From NCBI GenBank assembly GCA_037976565.1, contig CP137682.1:23266973-23330972 (forward strand): a DNA stretch of 64,000 nucleotides, written 5' to 3'. The stretch is from Mesocentrotus franciscanus. Lineage: Eukaryota > Echinodermata > Echinoidea > Camarodonta > Strongylocentrotidae. Made by a program: the position numbers and the translations under genes. The notes under the pieces were generated by a model that saw only the letters and a list, made by a program, of their open reading frames with translations, was not told where the DNA came from and made no database searches. Positions 38,701 to 44,260 of the stretch are shown in pieces; the stretch's first letter is position 1, and each line of letters opens with the position of its first letter.

Positions 38701-39489
38701 ATTTCTAGAGAATGTTTTCATTTGTATCAAAGAGAAAGTAGTATATAAAAATCCTTGATTTATTTGAAAATGCTAAAAGTGGATTTAGTGCCTTTTCGAA
38801 CAAAACTTTTCATTAAGGTGCAAAGAATACTGTTTGAATTATGCTGCTAATTTTAGAAGTGTGGTTCTTTGCACCTCTTTAAGATAAAACTGACTTGATT
38901 TCACCCTCTCTGAATAATATTATTTATTTATTGTAATAAGTAATTAATAATAATTGGGTCTTCTTTAACCCATGGTAGCCACATCGATATCAATACTGCT
39001 CTTCCTGAGAGCCCTGTAATTATTATTACCCAAGCTATTGCCAGGTACCCATTTACACCTGGGTGGAAAGTGGCAATTGTGGAATAATGTCTGGCTAAAA
39101 CGTCAGTGCCGGGCGGGGATTTGAACCCTCAACCCTTAGATTGAGAGTCAAGTTAATGAACCACTCTACCATGACACCTCCATCTCCAACTCCACCTAGG
39201 GTTAAGCTTCAAAACAATATACTGAACCATCCATGTACCTTCTGTTCTTATCCTCAGGACTTGTCGAGCATACCTCACCAGCAACGAAAGCCTCTGGAAG
39301 GCCATCCTAGAGATCAAGAGCGGTCTACAGCTCAATCACACTCCTACCATGAACAGAGGCAATAGCAGTGCATCCACAACGAGTATCCACTCTAGTGGAG
39401 GATCGATGGTTGGTAACCAAGTGTACCGTGCCACTCGCTTCACCCTAAAGCAGACTCTATCTTTCAAGGTGGAGAAGGAGGATGATTAA
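11663..39489 (+). CDS. p53/p63/p73-family transcription factor (split gene)
   Basis: Sequence-specific nuclear transcription factor of the p53 family, controlling stress and germline or epithelial programmes (family knowledge). Exon segments are listed separately. The spliced protein is about 685 residues, close to p63-alpha. Order: transactivation motif FxxxWxxL (F25, W29, L32), Met/Pro linker, DNA-binding domain (about residues 160-330), basic linker, tetramerisation helix ([18 protein letters not shown]), Pro/Gln-rich region, SAM domain, then a roughly 50-residue tail. Zinc ligands are present (RCPNH; CFISC), as are the contact residues in GGLNRRK and [14 protein letters not shown]. The SAM domain makes it p63/p73-like, while the N-terminus is p53-like, as expected for a single invertebrate ancestor-type gene. 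Three frame breaks lie in the coding path (near 28297, the 29703/30459 junction, near 39267). Family assignment is certain; which vertebrate paralogue it equals is not a meaningful question. Confidence 0.96.
11782..13280 (+). other. p53 intron 1 of the coding region
   Basis: AT-rich, with no repeat or alternative exon that I can support. It has a (CA)n stretch just before 13208 and ends in 'tttctttgtag'. Frames at 12323-12798 are unremarkable. Confidence 0.6.
13281..13482 (+). CDS. p53 exon: acidic/Met-Pro linker
   Basis: 67 codons between 'tttgtag' and donor GTGAGT, phase 2 in and 0 out. The N-terminal part is rich in Asn, Gln, Glu and Val and may add to the transactivation region. The C-terminal part is a short repeat, [15 protein letters not shown], written in DNA by tandem 'cccagcatgcc' units. 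No named domain. The exon would be skipped in the candidate delta-N transcript. Confidence 0.9.
13483..16040 (+). other. p53 intron 2, first part
   Basis: Part of an intron of about 8.2 kb (13483-21640). It holds a perfect-looking 30-bp tandem duplication at 13861-13920 and, from about 15870, the start of a degenerate tandem repeat. No coding segment is supported. Confidence 0.6.
13861..13920. repeat. two-copy 30-bp tandem duplication
   Basis: The unit 'actccttatttcctggcat' plus 'ttaatagtt' occurs twice head to tail. The copies differ at one position (atactcc / acactcc). Confidence 0.9.
16047..16419. mobile_element. DNA-transposon MITE with TTATAA duplications
   Basis: The termini 'cagagctgccaacc' and 'ggttggcagctctg' are perfect 14-bp inverted repeats. 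The flanks 16041-16046 and 16420-16425 are both TTATAA, a 6-bp target-site duplication. At 373 bp it has no transposase; the 83-codon frame inside is not a known protein. The superfamily is uncertain. Confidence 0.85.
16543..16615 (+). mobile_element. SINE 3' domain
   Basis: 'gagcgccttgagc', then 'ggatatgcgcgctttataaa' and a (ATT)n tail. The same 3' module is at 28575-28650 ('gagcgccttgagtgtc', 'gagcactatataagaa', ATT repeats). This is the conserved tail of a SINE or LINE family; the 5' tRNA part is missing here. Confidence 0.7.
17143..17298. mobile_element. 156-bp palindromic MITE
   Basis: 'gggcccgttacacaaaac' at the left and 'gttttatgcaacgggccc' at the right, with arms of about 60 bp ('ttaccattgatggtaact', 'ttgccatcaatgg'). 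The two halves form one long hairpin around 'ctgattttgattggctg'. It belongs with other elements here that begin GGGCC(C) and continue with a 'cacaaa' or 'cataaa' block. Confidence 0.85.
17396..18389. mobile_element. non-autonomous hAT-like transposon
   Basis: The ends 'tagtgctgta' and 'tacagcacta' are mirrored except for one unpaired base inside. The 8-bp flanks 17388-17395 and 18390-18397 are identical (gtctgagc), the duplication length typical of hAT transposons. Both subterminal regions are full of 'ccgaaccgaac' repeats, possible transposase-binding sites. There is no transposase frame; the 115-codon frame at 17570-17917 has no domain. Confidence 0.88.
18400..19465 (+). other. p53 intron 2, middle part
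   Basis: Unremarkable AT-rich intron. Near 18960-19090 'agagtctgaa' and 'catagactac' phrases recur a few times, a weak local repeat. No exon supported. Confidence 0.5.
19467..19765. repeat. three-copy tandem repeat, about 108-110 bp unit
   Basis: 'gctgccatgta' near 19479, 'gctgccatgtacgtgtaaac' near 19591 and 'actgccacgtacatgtaaac' near 19697 each lead to 'gcacagtcaactgcagt' or a close variant. It lies 0.3-0.6 kb upstream of the candidate internal first exon. Confidence 0.75.
20073..20213 (+). CDS. candidate delta-N alternative first coding exon of p53
   Basis: A 47-codon segment opens at an ATG with A at -3 and G at +4 and closes at donor GTATGG after codon AGG, phase 0. The next exon (21641) also enters in phase 0, so the two join in frame. 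An in-frame stop lies at 20037 and no AG occurs between it and the ATG, so it cannot be an internal exon of this frame. The peptide ([18 protein letters not shown]..., then acidic [12 protein letters not shown]) matches nothing I recognise. Vertebrate p63 and p73 use an internal promoter at the same place relative to the transactivation exons. Transcription from here is inference. Confidence 0.6.
20630..20775 (-). mobile_element. tRNA-derived SINE
   Basis: On the minus strand, a B box 'ggttcgaaacc' is followed by 'gagtcacgtcttttggatgg' and 'tgacgttaaaggtcgg', a SINE body. The A-box side is decayed. The element sits in the intron just downstream of the candidate alternative first exon. Confidence 0.6.
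20960..21509. mobile_element. 550-bp hAT-like MITE
   Basis: The ends are 'taaggctgcgacgagtagtc' and 'gttatgcacagcccta' (TA(A/G)GGCTG(C/T)G consensus). The flanking 8-mers are ctgtctag and atgtctag, a 7 of 8 target duplication. Both subterminal regions carry 'gagtattcgag' or 'cgaatacccgaata' motifs. Inside, 'tcggtagcaatggctgcgcg' occurs twice about 60 bp apart. Confidence 0.8.
21641..21804 (+). CDS. p53 exon: Ser/Pro-rich linker
   Basis: Acceptor 'ctgatattag', donor GTAAGT, 54 codons plus 2 nt. It begins [12 protein letters not shown] and continues as a Ser/Thr/Pro/Asn-rich stretch ([18 protein letters not shown]) that leads to the DNA-binding domain. Its start is the common splice target for both the full-length path (13482) and the candidate delta-N exon (20213). 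The longer frame at 21559-21861 is in the wrong phase. Confidence 0.92.
21805..22477 (+). other. p53 intron with a SINE near its 3' end
   Basis: A short intron; its last part is a minus-strand SINE (22290-22440), leaving only about 37 bp to the acceptor 'catgcag'. No other feature. Confidence 0.6.
22290..22440 (-). mobile_element. tRNA-derived SINE
   Basis: Read on the minus strand it starts 'ggaggcgcgatagctcag', 'ttggtagagcagtgg', anticodon-like loop CTCGTAA, then the B box 'gggttcgaaacc'. A body with 'taaggcatttatcctcatt' follows. Head preservation is good. Confidence 0.8.
22478..22559 (+). CDS. p53 exon: start of DNA-binding domain
   Basis: 82 nt, ending phase 0 at GTAAGT. It encodes [19 protein letters not shown] then AAKSVSWT, aligning with the p63 segment [20 protein letters not shown]. 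The Lys of AKSVSWT corresponds to Lys120 of human p53, a DNA-contact and acetylation residue (family knowledge). Confidence 0.95.
22803..23462. mobile_element. inverted-repeat element in p53 intron
   Basis: 'gcactgtacacag' plus 'atatgggactac' at the left (22803-22835) are mirrored by 'gtagtcccatat' plus 'ctgtgtagagtgc' at the right (23429-23462). A fragment with the same 'gtagtcccatat' core is near 29360. Frames on both strands inside (105 and 71 codons) have no domain. Confidence 0.65.
23463..23843 (+). other. p53 intron, no feature seen
   Basis: AT-rich intron sequence between two inserted elements; no exon or repeat supported. Confidence 0.5.
23844..24127. mobile_element. 284-bp MITE with about 64-bp arms
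   Basis: The left 'ctaggggggtgtttcacaaa' and right 'ctttgtgaaacaccccctag' ends continue as near-perfect arms through 'atcgactttaagttggact'. CTAG sits at both extremes, as target duplication or terminus. The 84-codon frame inside is not meaningful. Confidence 0.88.
24342..27703. mobile_element. 3.4-kb nested TTAA-type element
   Basis: The left terminus 'agggaaatccaacc' follows TTAA (24338-24341), and the right terminus 'ggttggattgcccg' precedes TTAA (27704-27707). The subterminal parts also mirror each other ('cagaaaaatcagagaa' versus 'ttctctgatttttatgc'). A second inverted pair inside, 'ccatcgggttgggtcaaaa' (near 24522) and 'ttttgacccaacccgatgg' (near 27262), marks a nested element. TTAA duplications are typical of piggyBac and Kolobok. 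No transposase frame survives. There is a poly-A run at about 25895-25921. Confidence 0.75.
28222..28398 (+). CDS. p53 exon: DNA-binding domain, with frame break
   Basis: Entered in phase 0 after 'cttacag'. It encodes [20 protein letters not shown], then KTTSAP. From about 28302 the family frame continues one base out: [20 protein letters not shown], then [11 protein letters not shown], with the zinc ligands Cys and His of RCPNH and Arg175-equivalent. A run of four C at 28297-28300 has five expected for the Pro-Pro-Pro seen in relatives. The exon length (177 nt) also leaves phase 0, whereas the next exon needs phase 1. One base is therefore missing in this sequence. Confidence 0.93.
28575..28650 (+). 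mobile_element. SINE 3' domain
   Basis: 'gagcgccttgagtgtc', 'atgagcactatataagaa' and ATT repeats: the same tail module as at 16543-16615. Fragmentary, in the intron. Confidence 0.6.
28760..28973 (+). CDS. p53 exon: core of DNA-binding domain
   Basis: Acceptor 'tttctgcag', donor GTAAGC, 214 nt. It encodes [20 protein letters not shown] through [20 protein letters not shown] and [20 protein letters not shown]. The Cys pair (CFISC) completes the zinc site, and GGLNRRK contains the equivalents of Arg248 and Arg249 of human p53. The phase is 1 in and 2 out. Confidence 0.97.
29577..29703 (+). CDS. p53 exon: end of DNA-binding domain
   Basis: Encodes [20 protein letters not shown] then [20 protein letters not shown], including the Arg273-equivalent in [10 protein letters not shown] (DNA backbone contact). 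The Lys-rich end probably includes the nuclear localisation signal (inference). The exon ends phase 0 at GTGAGA, which does not match the phase required by the next exon. Confidence 0.95.
29704..30458 (+). other. p53 intron, no feature seen
   Basis: AT-rich intron with no repeat or alternative exon supported. The pyrimidine tract and 'cttttcag' at its end are good acceptor signals. Confidence 0.55.
30459..30541 (+). CDS. p53 exon: linker to tetramerisation domain
   Basis: The family-like frame is [20 protein letters not shown] then EETFLIE, which requires one base from the previous exon. That exon ends in phase 0, and the other two frames hit stops. Either one G is missing at one of the two splice edges or an unseen variant junction is used. 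It ends phase 0 at GTATGT. EETFLIE begins the tetramerisation strand. Confidence 0.88.
30721..30855 (+). repeat. dispersed repeat shared with 63433-63537
   Basis: 'gaggatcatgggggaccaac', 'gggcaccgctt', 'attgttttctatatagaggg' occur here on the + strand and at 63433-63537 on the - strand with few changes. A small hairpin (tcccctcc...ggagggga type) is at 30733-30758. The family is unknown. Confidence 0.65.
31142..31275 (+). CDS. p53 exon: tetramerisation helix
   Basis: Encodes [20 protein letters not shown] then a Gln-rich stretch ([16 protein letters not shown]). It aligns with the p63 segment GRETYEMLLKIKESLELM, the helix that forms the tetramer. It ends with 2 nt at GTAAGT. From here the transcript can go to 32576 (short tail) or 37187 (SAM form); both give an open frame. 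Confidence 0.96.
31276..32575 (+). other. p53 intron with tandem duplication
   Basis: Contains the two-copy repeat at 31778-32100 and, near 32390-32460, a SINE-tail-like stretch ('aagcgctagacaaattgtg', ATT repeats). No further exon supported. Confidence 0.55.
31778..32100. repeat. two-copy tandem duplication, about 162 bp
   Basis: 'gtgtttgatgtgtagattca' starts both copies (about 31778 and 31940), and 'gagatgaaatagt(a/g)tggtag' ends both. Each copy has a direct repeat of AGGTCA-like half sites with 1-bp spacing (31864-31876 GGGTCAAAGGTCA; 32026-32038 TGGTCAAAGGTCA). Confidence 0.85.
32576..32648 (+). CDS. alternative terminal exon of p53 (short basic tail)
   Basis: Acceptor 'ggctgcag'. With the 2 nt from 31275 it reads Q then [23 protein letters not shown] and stop TAG (32646-32648). 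Spliced after the tetramerisation exon this makes a protein of about 458 residues without a SAM domain, ending in a Lys/Arg-rich tail reminiscent of the p53 C-terminal regulatory region. AATAAA signals at 32868-32873 and 33427-33432 fit 3' end formation. Molluscan p53-family genes are known to make p53-like and p63/p73-like forms from one locus. That this exon is expressed is inferred. Confidence 0.75.
32649..33500 (+). other. probable 3' UTR of short p53 form, then intron
   Basis: Follows the short-form stop. Two AATAAA hexamers (32868, 33427) could end the transcript. The 173-codon frame at 32548-33069 overlaps the exon in another phase and has no domain. Confidence 0.5.
33501..34000. other. 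assembly gap of 500 N
   Basis: Exactly 500 undetermined bases, probably a default-size scaffold gap inside the p53 intron. Open frames that span it are meaningless. Confidence 0.99.
34663..34806. mobile_element. palindromic MITE, copy 1
   Basis: Starts 'ggggcccatcataaaac' and ends 'gttttatgaaacggggtcc'. It shares the interior 'ctaaatttctatgacaaatt', 'tgctctcagccaat', 'gtaacttgttattgatatc' with the element at 62283-62433. Confidence 0.85.
34807..37186 (+). other. p53 intron, low-complexity patches only
   Basis: AT-rich intron. A GGT/GTG microsatellite lies at 36211-36254, and (TAA)n plus TATATA runs at 36500-36570. No exon, RNA or mobile element supported. Confidence 0.55.
37187..37473 (+). 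CDS. p53 exon: Pro/Ser/Gln-rich region (SAM form)
   Basis: Acceptor 'ctctaaag', donor GTAAAT, 287 nt. Joined to 31275 it begins [19 protein letters not shown] and continues Pro/Ser/Thr-rich with a run of eight Gln (from a CAG/CAA repeat near 37359) and [11 protein letters not shown]. It corresponds to the region between the tetramerisation and SAM domains of p63-alpha and p73-alpha. Confidence 0.92.
37749..37893 (+). CDS. p53 exon: linker and SAM start
   Basis: Phase 1 in, 2 out (GTAAGA). It encodes [20 protein letters not shown] onward to [11 protein letters not shown] and the first two bases of the next codon. DSSID opens the SAM domain. No motif otherwise. Confidence 0.9.
38351..38444 (+). 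CDS. p53 exon: SAM domain, first half
   Basis: Encodes (C)[19 protein letters not shown] then [12 protein letters not shown], aligning with p63 [20 protein letters not shown] then TTIYQIEHYSMD. Leu, Phe and Met positions of the SAM core are kept. It ends phase 0 at GTAAAA. Confidence 0.94.
38944..39183 (-). mobile_element. tRNA-derived SINE
   Basis: On the minus strand: 'ggtgtcatggtagagtgg' (A-box region), 'gagggttcaaatcccc' (B box), then a body with 'ccacccaggtgtaaatggg' and a 3' end with AATTATTATTA. It lies in the last p53 intron, about 75 bp before the final exon. Confidence 0.8.
39258..39489 (+). CDS. p53 final exon: SAM end and C-terminus, frame break
   Basis: Entered in phase 0, it begins DLSS(I), matching p63 DDLASLKI. 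The SAM frame is then continued one base later by [20 protein letters not shown], then a Ser/Thr-rich tail ending [16 protein letters not shown] and stop TAA at 39487-39489. The W-K-A-I-L-E segment aligns with p63 IWKGILDHRQL. Read without a shift, the frame stops early at 39365. The shift lies at about 39267-39275 (one extra base or two missing). Tail residues after the SAM domain are not recognised. Confidence 0.85.
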
Positions 39490-41000
39490 GTTGTAGAAGG
39501 AAGCATGCTGTTATGCATGAGTTGATGGATAGCTTATGTCCGTACTGCACACTTCACCTCAATGGTTGATGGTGGAGGAGGGAGACTGTTAATCTTGTGA
39601 TGGAAAGCCTACCATGAACAGAGGGAATAGCGTGCGTCCATCACGAGCATCCACTCGAGTGGAGGTAACCAGGTGTACCATGCCATTTGTTTGATTCTTT
39701 AACAGACTCCATCATTCAAGGTGGAGAAGGATGACGATGAAGTTCCATATGGAAGACCGTCGTAGAAGGTTACGGTCGAGTTGATGAATGGCGGAAGTCT
39801 TACTGCACACTTCACCCTCTATATGACGCTGTTGTTAATGTTGGAGGAGCGAGTTGATCAATCTTGCGTTAAAGGAAAGCGAAGCATATCTTGTGCTGAA
39901 GATGATGAAGAATTGGCCCGAGCCTGTGCCTCCGATTTTAGACACCGTTTTACAAACTTGAGGAGGTTGATTAATATTGTGAAGGGAAGAGAAGCATGCC
40001 TTTGGAAGTTTGTGCGAAGGATGTTGATAGCTGAAGTCTGTGTTACAGATGCTGTTGTTCAAACTATTTTTTTTAAAGGGATGATTAACATCTCGAACGA
40101 AAGAGAAGCATGCCTTTGAAAGGTTTTACATGAGAATGTTAGCCTTACTTACCCAGATTATTCCCAGATTGTCTTCAAGAGGACCACAGCTTTGATAGGT
40201 TCTTGTGAAAGACATGCCTCGCGTCCAGAAAACCTTCTGAAACCCTCTAAGCCCAGAAGCAAGCAAAGCTAGTATTCGATCACAAGAAGGAAGGAATAGT
40301 ATTAGTGTGGATATTCGTAATGTTGGAAGAACAAAGGAGGACAGCTTTGGTGATCAGGGCACATGGCTAAAACCTGTATCCTTTGGCATGTCACAGAGAT
40401 GAAAATTAGAATATGATGTGCTCTGGATACTCTCTCGATAAGTTCAGTTGGATATGCTGTATGACGGAGCTGACTTTTGTGGAAAGAATCTCCACTACCA
40501 AAATAGAATGCCCTGTACAGGAGTTGTTGTGGAGAAGCATTTTGTAATGATTGTCTTCAAGAAAAACCCAAGGATATTATTGATGATCAACATGAGACAA
40601 ATATGGTTGTAAAGATTTTACAATGATTGTCTTGTAGAAAAAATTAACAACGTAGATCTTAACATAGGACAAACGTTGAGAGAAGAGAGGTTCGCTCGAG
40701 AATGTATTCTTAATTTGTATTGTTGGGACTGATATGTTCATAAATAACTTTTTGAGACAGATATTTGCAGCTCACTGCCACTGTATCTAGCAGAAACTGT
40801 TGAATTGACCGTGGGTGTACCGTAATATGTATGTCATCATGTGTATGCCTTTTAGGAAAGAAAGCAATTTGCGACTTTATGAATGTGTGTGAAAAAGTAA
40901 GGTTTGTCTTGTGAGGCTGTGCTGTTATTTGTCGTGCTGCTTTATGCATTGATACAGGTTTAGACGGGCATACTTGTTACTGTCTCATCTATGTGAGCAC
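39490..41000 (+). other. probable p53 3' UTR made of decayed tandem repeats
   Basis: 39609-39880 is a roughly 75-80% copy of 39344-39604 (coding end plus first UTR). Further fragments of the unit ('gagaagcatgcctttg') are at about 39990 and 40104. Another local repeat ('aatgattgtctt') is near 40547 and 40622. The 112-codon frame at 39781-40119 is part of this decay and not a gene. Confidence 0.7.
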
Positions 41001-43960
41001 ATCAAGACCAGGGGCAGCATTCAATCTGATACTTTAATAAGTTAGATATATTAGTTGTTATGCTTCAGTGAAATACATTGTCAGATTTTGGGTCTAACCA
41101 TAAACTTAATGATTGTACTTGTTAATTTGAGTGAATCAGATTCACAATTAGAATCACAAAAAATAAGATTCACAAAACATAAAAACAATTTCAAAGAAGA
41201 GACCCCTTTTACAGGTAAGTTTTGATTTGGCCATGTTATGTCACAATAGCCAAGTTTGAGTCTTAGGTTTAATTGATAAGGTACATAAATGAATATGATC
41301 TGAATACAATTCTGGCTAAAGCAATGTGCATTTCCATAATGCATTGCCAGAGATGCCTTGGCGATTTTGTAGACACTAACTTCTGGTGAATCTAATTCAC
41401 ATGTTCTGCTATACTACGATATGCTAATAATTAATTATCTGCAATTTTTAAATCTTGCTCGATAGCTACAAATTTTGAAATCGACGCAAGCAGTAAGCAT
41501 ATTTATTAATTAAAAGTAATATACCAGCATTGGCAAACGCTGTAAAAATAGAGCGCCACTTACGTTGACTTGTTTTCAGCTATATGCGGTAGGGTGAATT
41601 TATGCCATTTTCCCTTGTCAAGCCAAATGGGAGGTAAAAGGTCGACCTTATCCAACACAATCAATGGAGTACTGGCCCAGATGATTATGAGTTGGGTGGA
41701 CGAAGTGGACAGTGACTAAAAATACATTTATATTTGTTACACCAATTGTTAAATCTGAACTGAAGTAATGATCAGTGTGCCATAGCCCTGCATTAGACCA
41801 GTAAGGATCCGTTCGCATAGGAGGCAGCTTAACGATAACATGTAGTTTAAGCTTCTGCAAACCTTAACATTAAGTAGGCAAGCTTTCGTCCACTCCTGTG
41901 GACTTTTTCAAGCCAAGTGATTATTCACACAGTTTCTTGCTGTCTGCTGCTTCGAGATCACCGGAGCGAAGATGTGTAACGGTGAGTAGCCAGAGTCCCT
42001 ATTCAGTGAAGGATTTACCCAGATGGATTCTTTCATCTTTCTTGACCAGAAGTGTGTTTCAAGTCAATGATATGGGCATCATCTCATCCAATGTTATGTC
42101 CAGTATTAAGGGCTTGTTCTTCTATGGCTGAATGAGATGCATTACTCAATCTGGGAGCTCTTTTGTGCTCTTTAATATTTAAATCAATCCTTCAGGGTTC
42201 TTGGTGTGTCACAATCAGCTTTACAATAGGTAGTGGTGGAGGGTTTTGAATAGTAATATTGTTACAAGGACTACCTCAAATTTATTTTTGGACATGTAAT
42301 GTTAATGAATAGCAGATCAACTTTTGGTTCCAAACTACAGCACTAGCTAAAGTAGAGTCTTTGATGTGTAATGTGCTAACATTTTGTAGATTAATAGCCT
42401 TGAAACTTTGTATTAATTTTATGTGTTTAAAGGTTTTTTTCCCTTGTGCCTAAATAAAAAATATCTGAAATTGAGGTTGCTGAAATTAAATGAAAATAAC
42501 ATCAGTGTTTGATAACATTTGCTGCTATGATCAGAATATTTGCCAGGTTTTGAAGTCTTTTTCAAACCCACTGAATTTGTAGAGCTAGCCACTAGTCACT
42601 ACCGTTGGGCTTTGTTAAAGTCACCATGCGATTGAGAGTCTCATGGCTGGTCATCCCTTACTCATAACAACAATATTTTGAATTAAAGGTACACCCTACT
42701 ATGTTAATCTGCAAGCATAGACTGTAATTTGACCCTTTACCACAATCTCCTAAAGCCTTGAGCAGAGCTTAAGCAGTTTGCTGTCGGCCTAGTCTCAGTA
42801 CAGACACTGTTTTGCACAACGAAGGACAAGGGTTTGTGCCAGCGGCCTACTACTATGTTCAATGTTTGGTGTATGTGCGAGTATGTTTATAGTACGGCAG
42901 TTGTAGGGTATACCTTTATTGTAAAATCTTGTTGCCCTTTTCATTATCGGTGAGGTTCAACCTGCACTGTACATGAATGTTTGTGATCATGTGCCAAAAA
43001 GTGATAGGATGTGATGTTTATTTTAAGATCAATTAATGTAAGGTGGCACATGCAGTTCTCCTTTGCTGCGCTTTTTTATTCTTGCACTTGTTAACATAAC
43101 TTGTATTCATAGTCCAAATTTAATATTTCAGTTGCAAGCTTCAGTAAGAGGTATTGTTTTCATATTTTTATAATGTACATGTATGCTTTATCATAGCAAT
43201 CTGGACTACAGATATTCTAGAGTAGTGGTAATAAGACAAATTTTCTTTCTCCATAATCAATTCATTATTGATTTTCGTTTTTAACTTTCATTTAGATTGG
43301 TCAAAAATCTGTTGCCAAATTTGATGTTTAAAATATCTAAACCAATCCTTTGAGTTTCAAAATCTGACGTAATCTGCAAGGTAAAAATAGAAATGCATAG
43401 TTACGATTGATTGCATTCAATCGCAAGTTCCACAGTTGGTCACTAACGTACAAATTGGTCTGCTGAAAGCCAGAAAGGAGTTATTTTATACAGAGTTGGC
43501 ATCCTGTGATACTCCACTTAGAATTTGGTTACATTACGAAAATGGCCTATTGAAATCAAAGTTGCTGCCACATTAAATCAATCACAACTCTTTACAAGAA
43601 AAGCCCACAGAAACATGGCATTTAATACACCTGTGTAGTTGGTTTGCAGAGGAAAATCTGTTCTTTGTTTCATAATTCTGTATATATATCGTACTGTAAA
43701 TAGAGAAATATAACTGCGTGTATATGCAACGTGTAAATATTTGTTCCCAATCATTTTTATACATGTACGTGTGACCTACAACAGGCACAGTTGATGAAAA
43801 TAAAGAAATCTGTGCAAGTCGTAAACAATCTACATTTTGTTTCCAGAGTTTTATGTATGAATGACTTATTTTGTTCTGGTTGTATAAACATTCACATCCT
43901 TTCCTGTAAGAGAGAAACAGATAGACCCAATACAGAGGTAGAGGTAGAGAGGAGGGTTTT
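41001..43960. other. 3' UTR or intergenic DNA between converging genes
   Basis: No coding exon supported. AATAAA signals at 42453-42458 and 43799-43804 are candidates for the 3' end of the long p53 transcript. A copy of a dispersed repeat is at 42705-42850. Confidence 0.45.
42705..42850. repeat. dispersed repeat, copy 3
   Basis: 'aaagccttgagcagagctt', 'tgctgtcgg', 'cagacactgtt' and 'ggacaagggtttgtgcc' in the same order as at 890-1095 and around the SINE at 345-850. Confidence 0.55.
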
Positions 43961-44260
43961 CTCTTTCTCTATCTCTCTTCCCTCATACTTTATCTGGTCC
44001 ATCTCTCTTTCTCTTGCCCTTTCTTTTATCGCATTTCTCTATCCTCATCTCTCGCTACTTCGTTGCATCTCTCATTATCTCTTTTTCTCTCCCCTCATTC
44101 TTTTATTTCTTGCATACTTGTGTATCTATCTCTCTTTTATCCTATTTGTCTCTCTCTCTCTCTCCCCTCCCCTCTCACTAATTCCTTACATCTCTCATAC
44201 TCTCTCTTCCCGTTTCCTGCCCTATCTTGTTTCTCTTCACTCTCTTGCTCCTTTTCGACA
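43960..44260. repeat. pyrimidine-rich low-complexity tract
   Basis: Dominated by TCTCTC, CTTT and CCCTC strings. The 187- and 87-codon frames through it (Ser/Leu/Phe-rich) are composition artefacts. Purine-rich GAGA strings at 44690-44745 are roughly complementary. Confidence 0.85.

Noticed and set aside
39781..40119. 112-codon gene after p53
   Set aside because: Lies in decayed copies of the p53 last exon and UTR; the frame is accidental.
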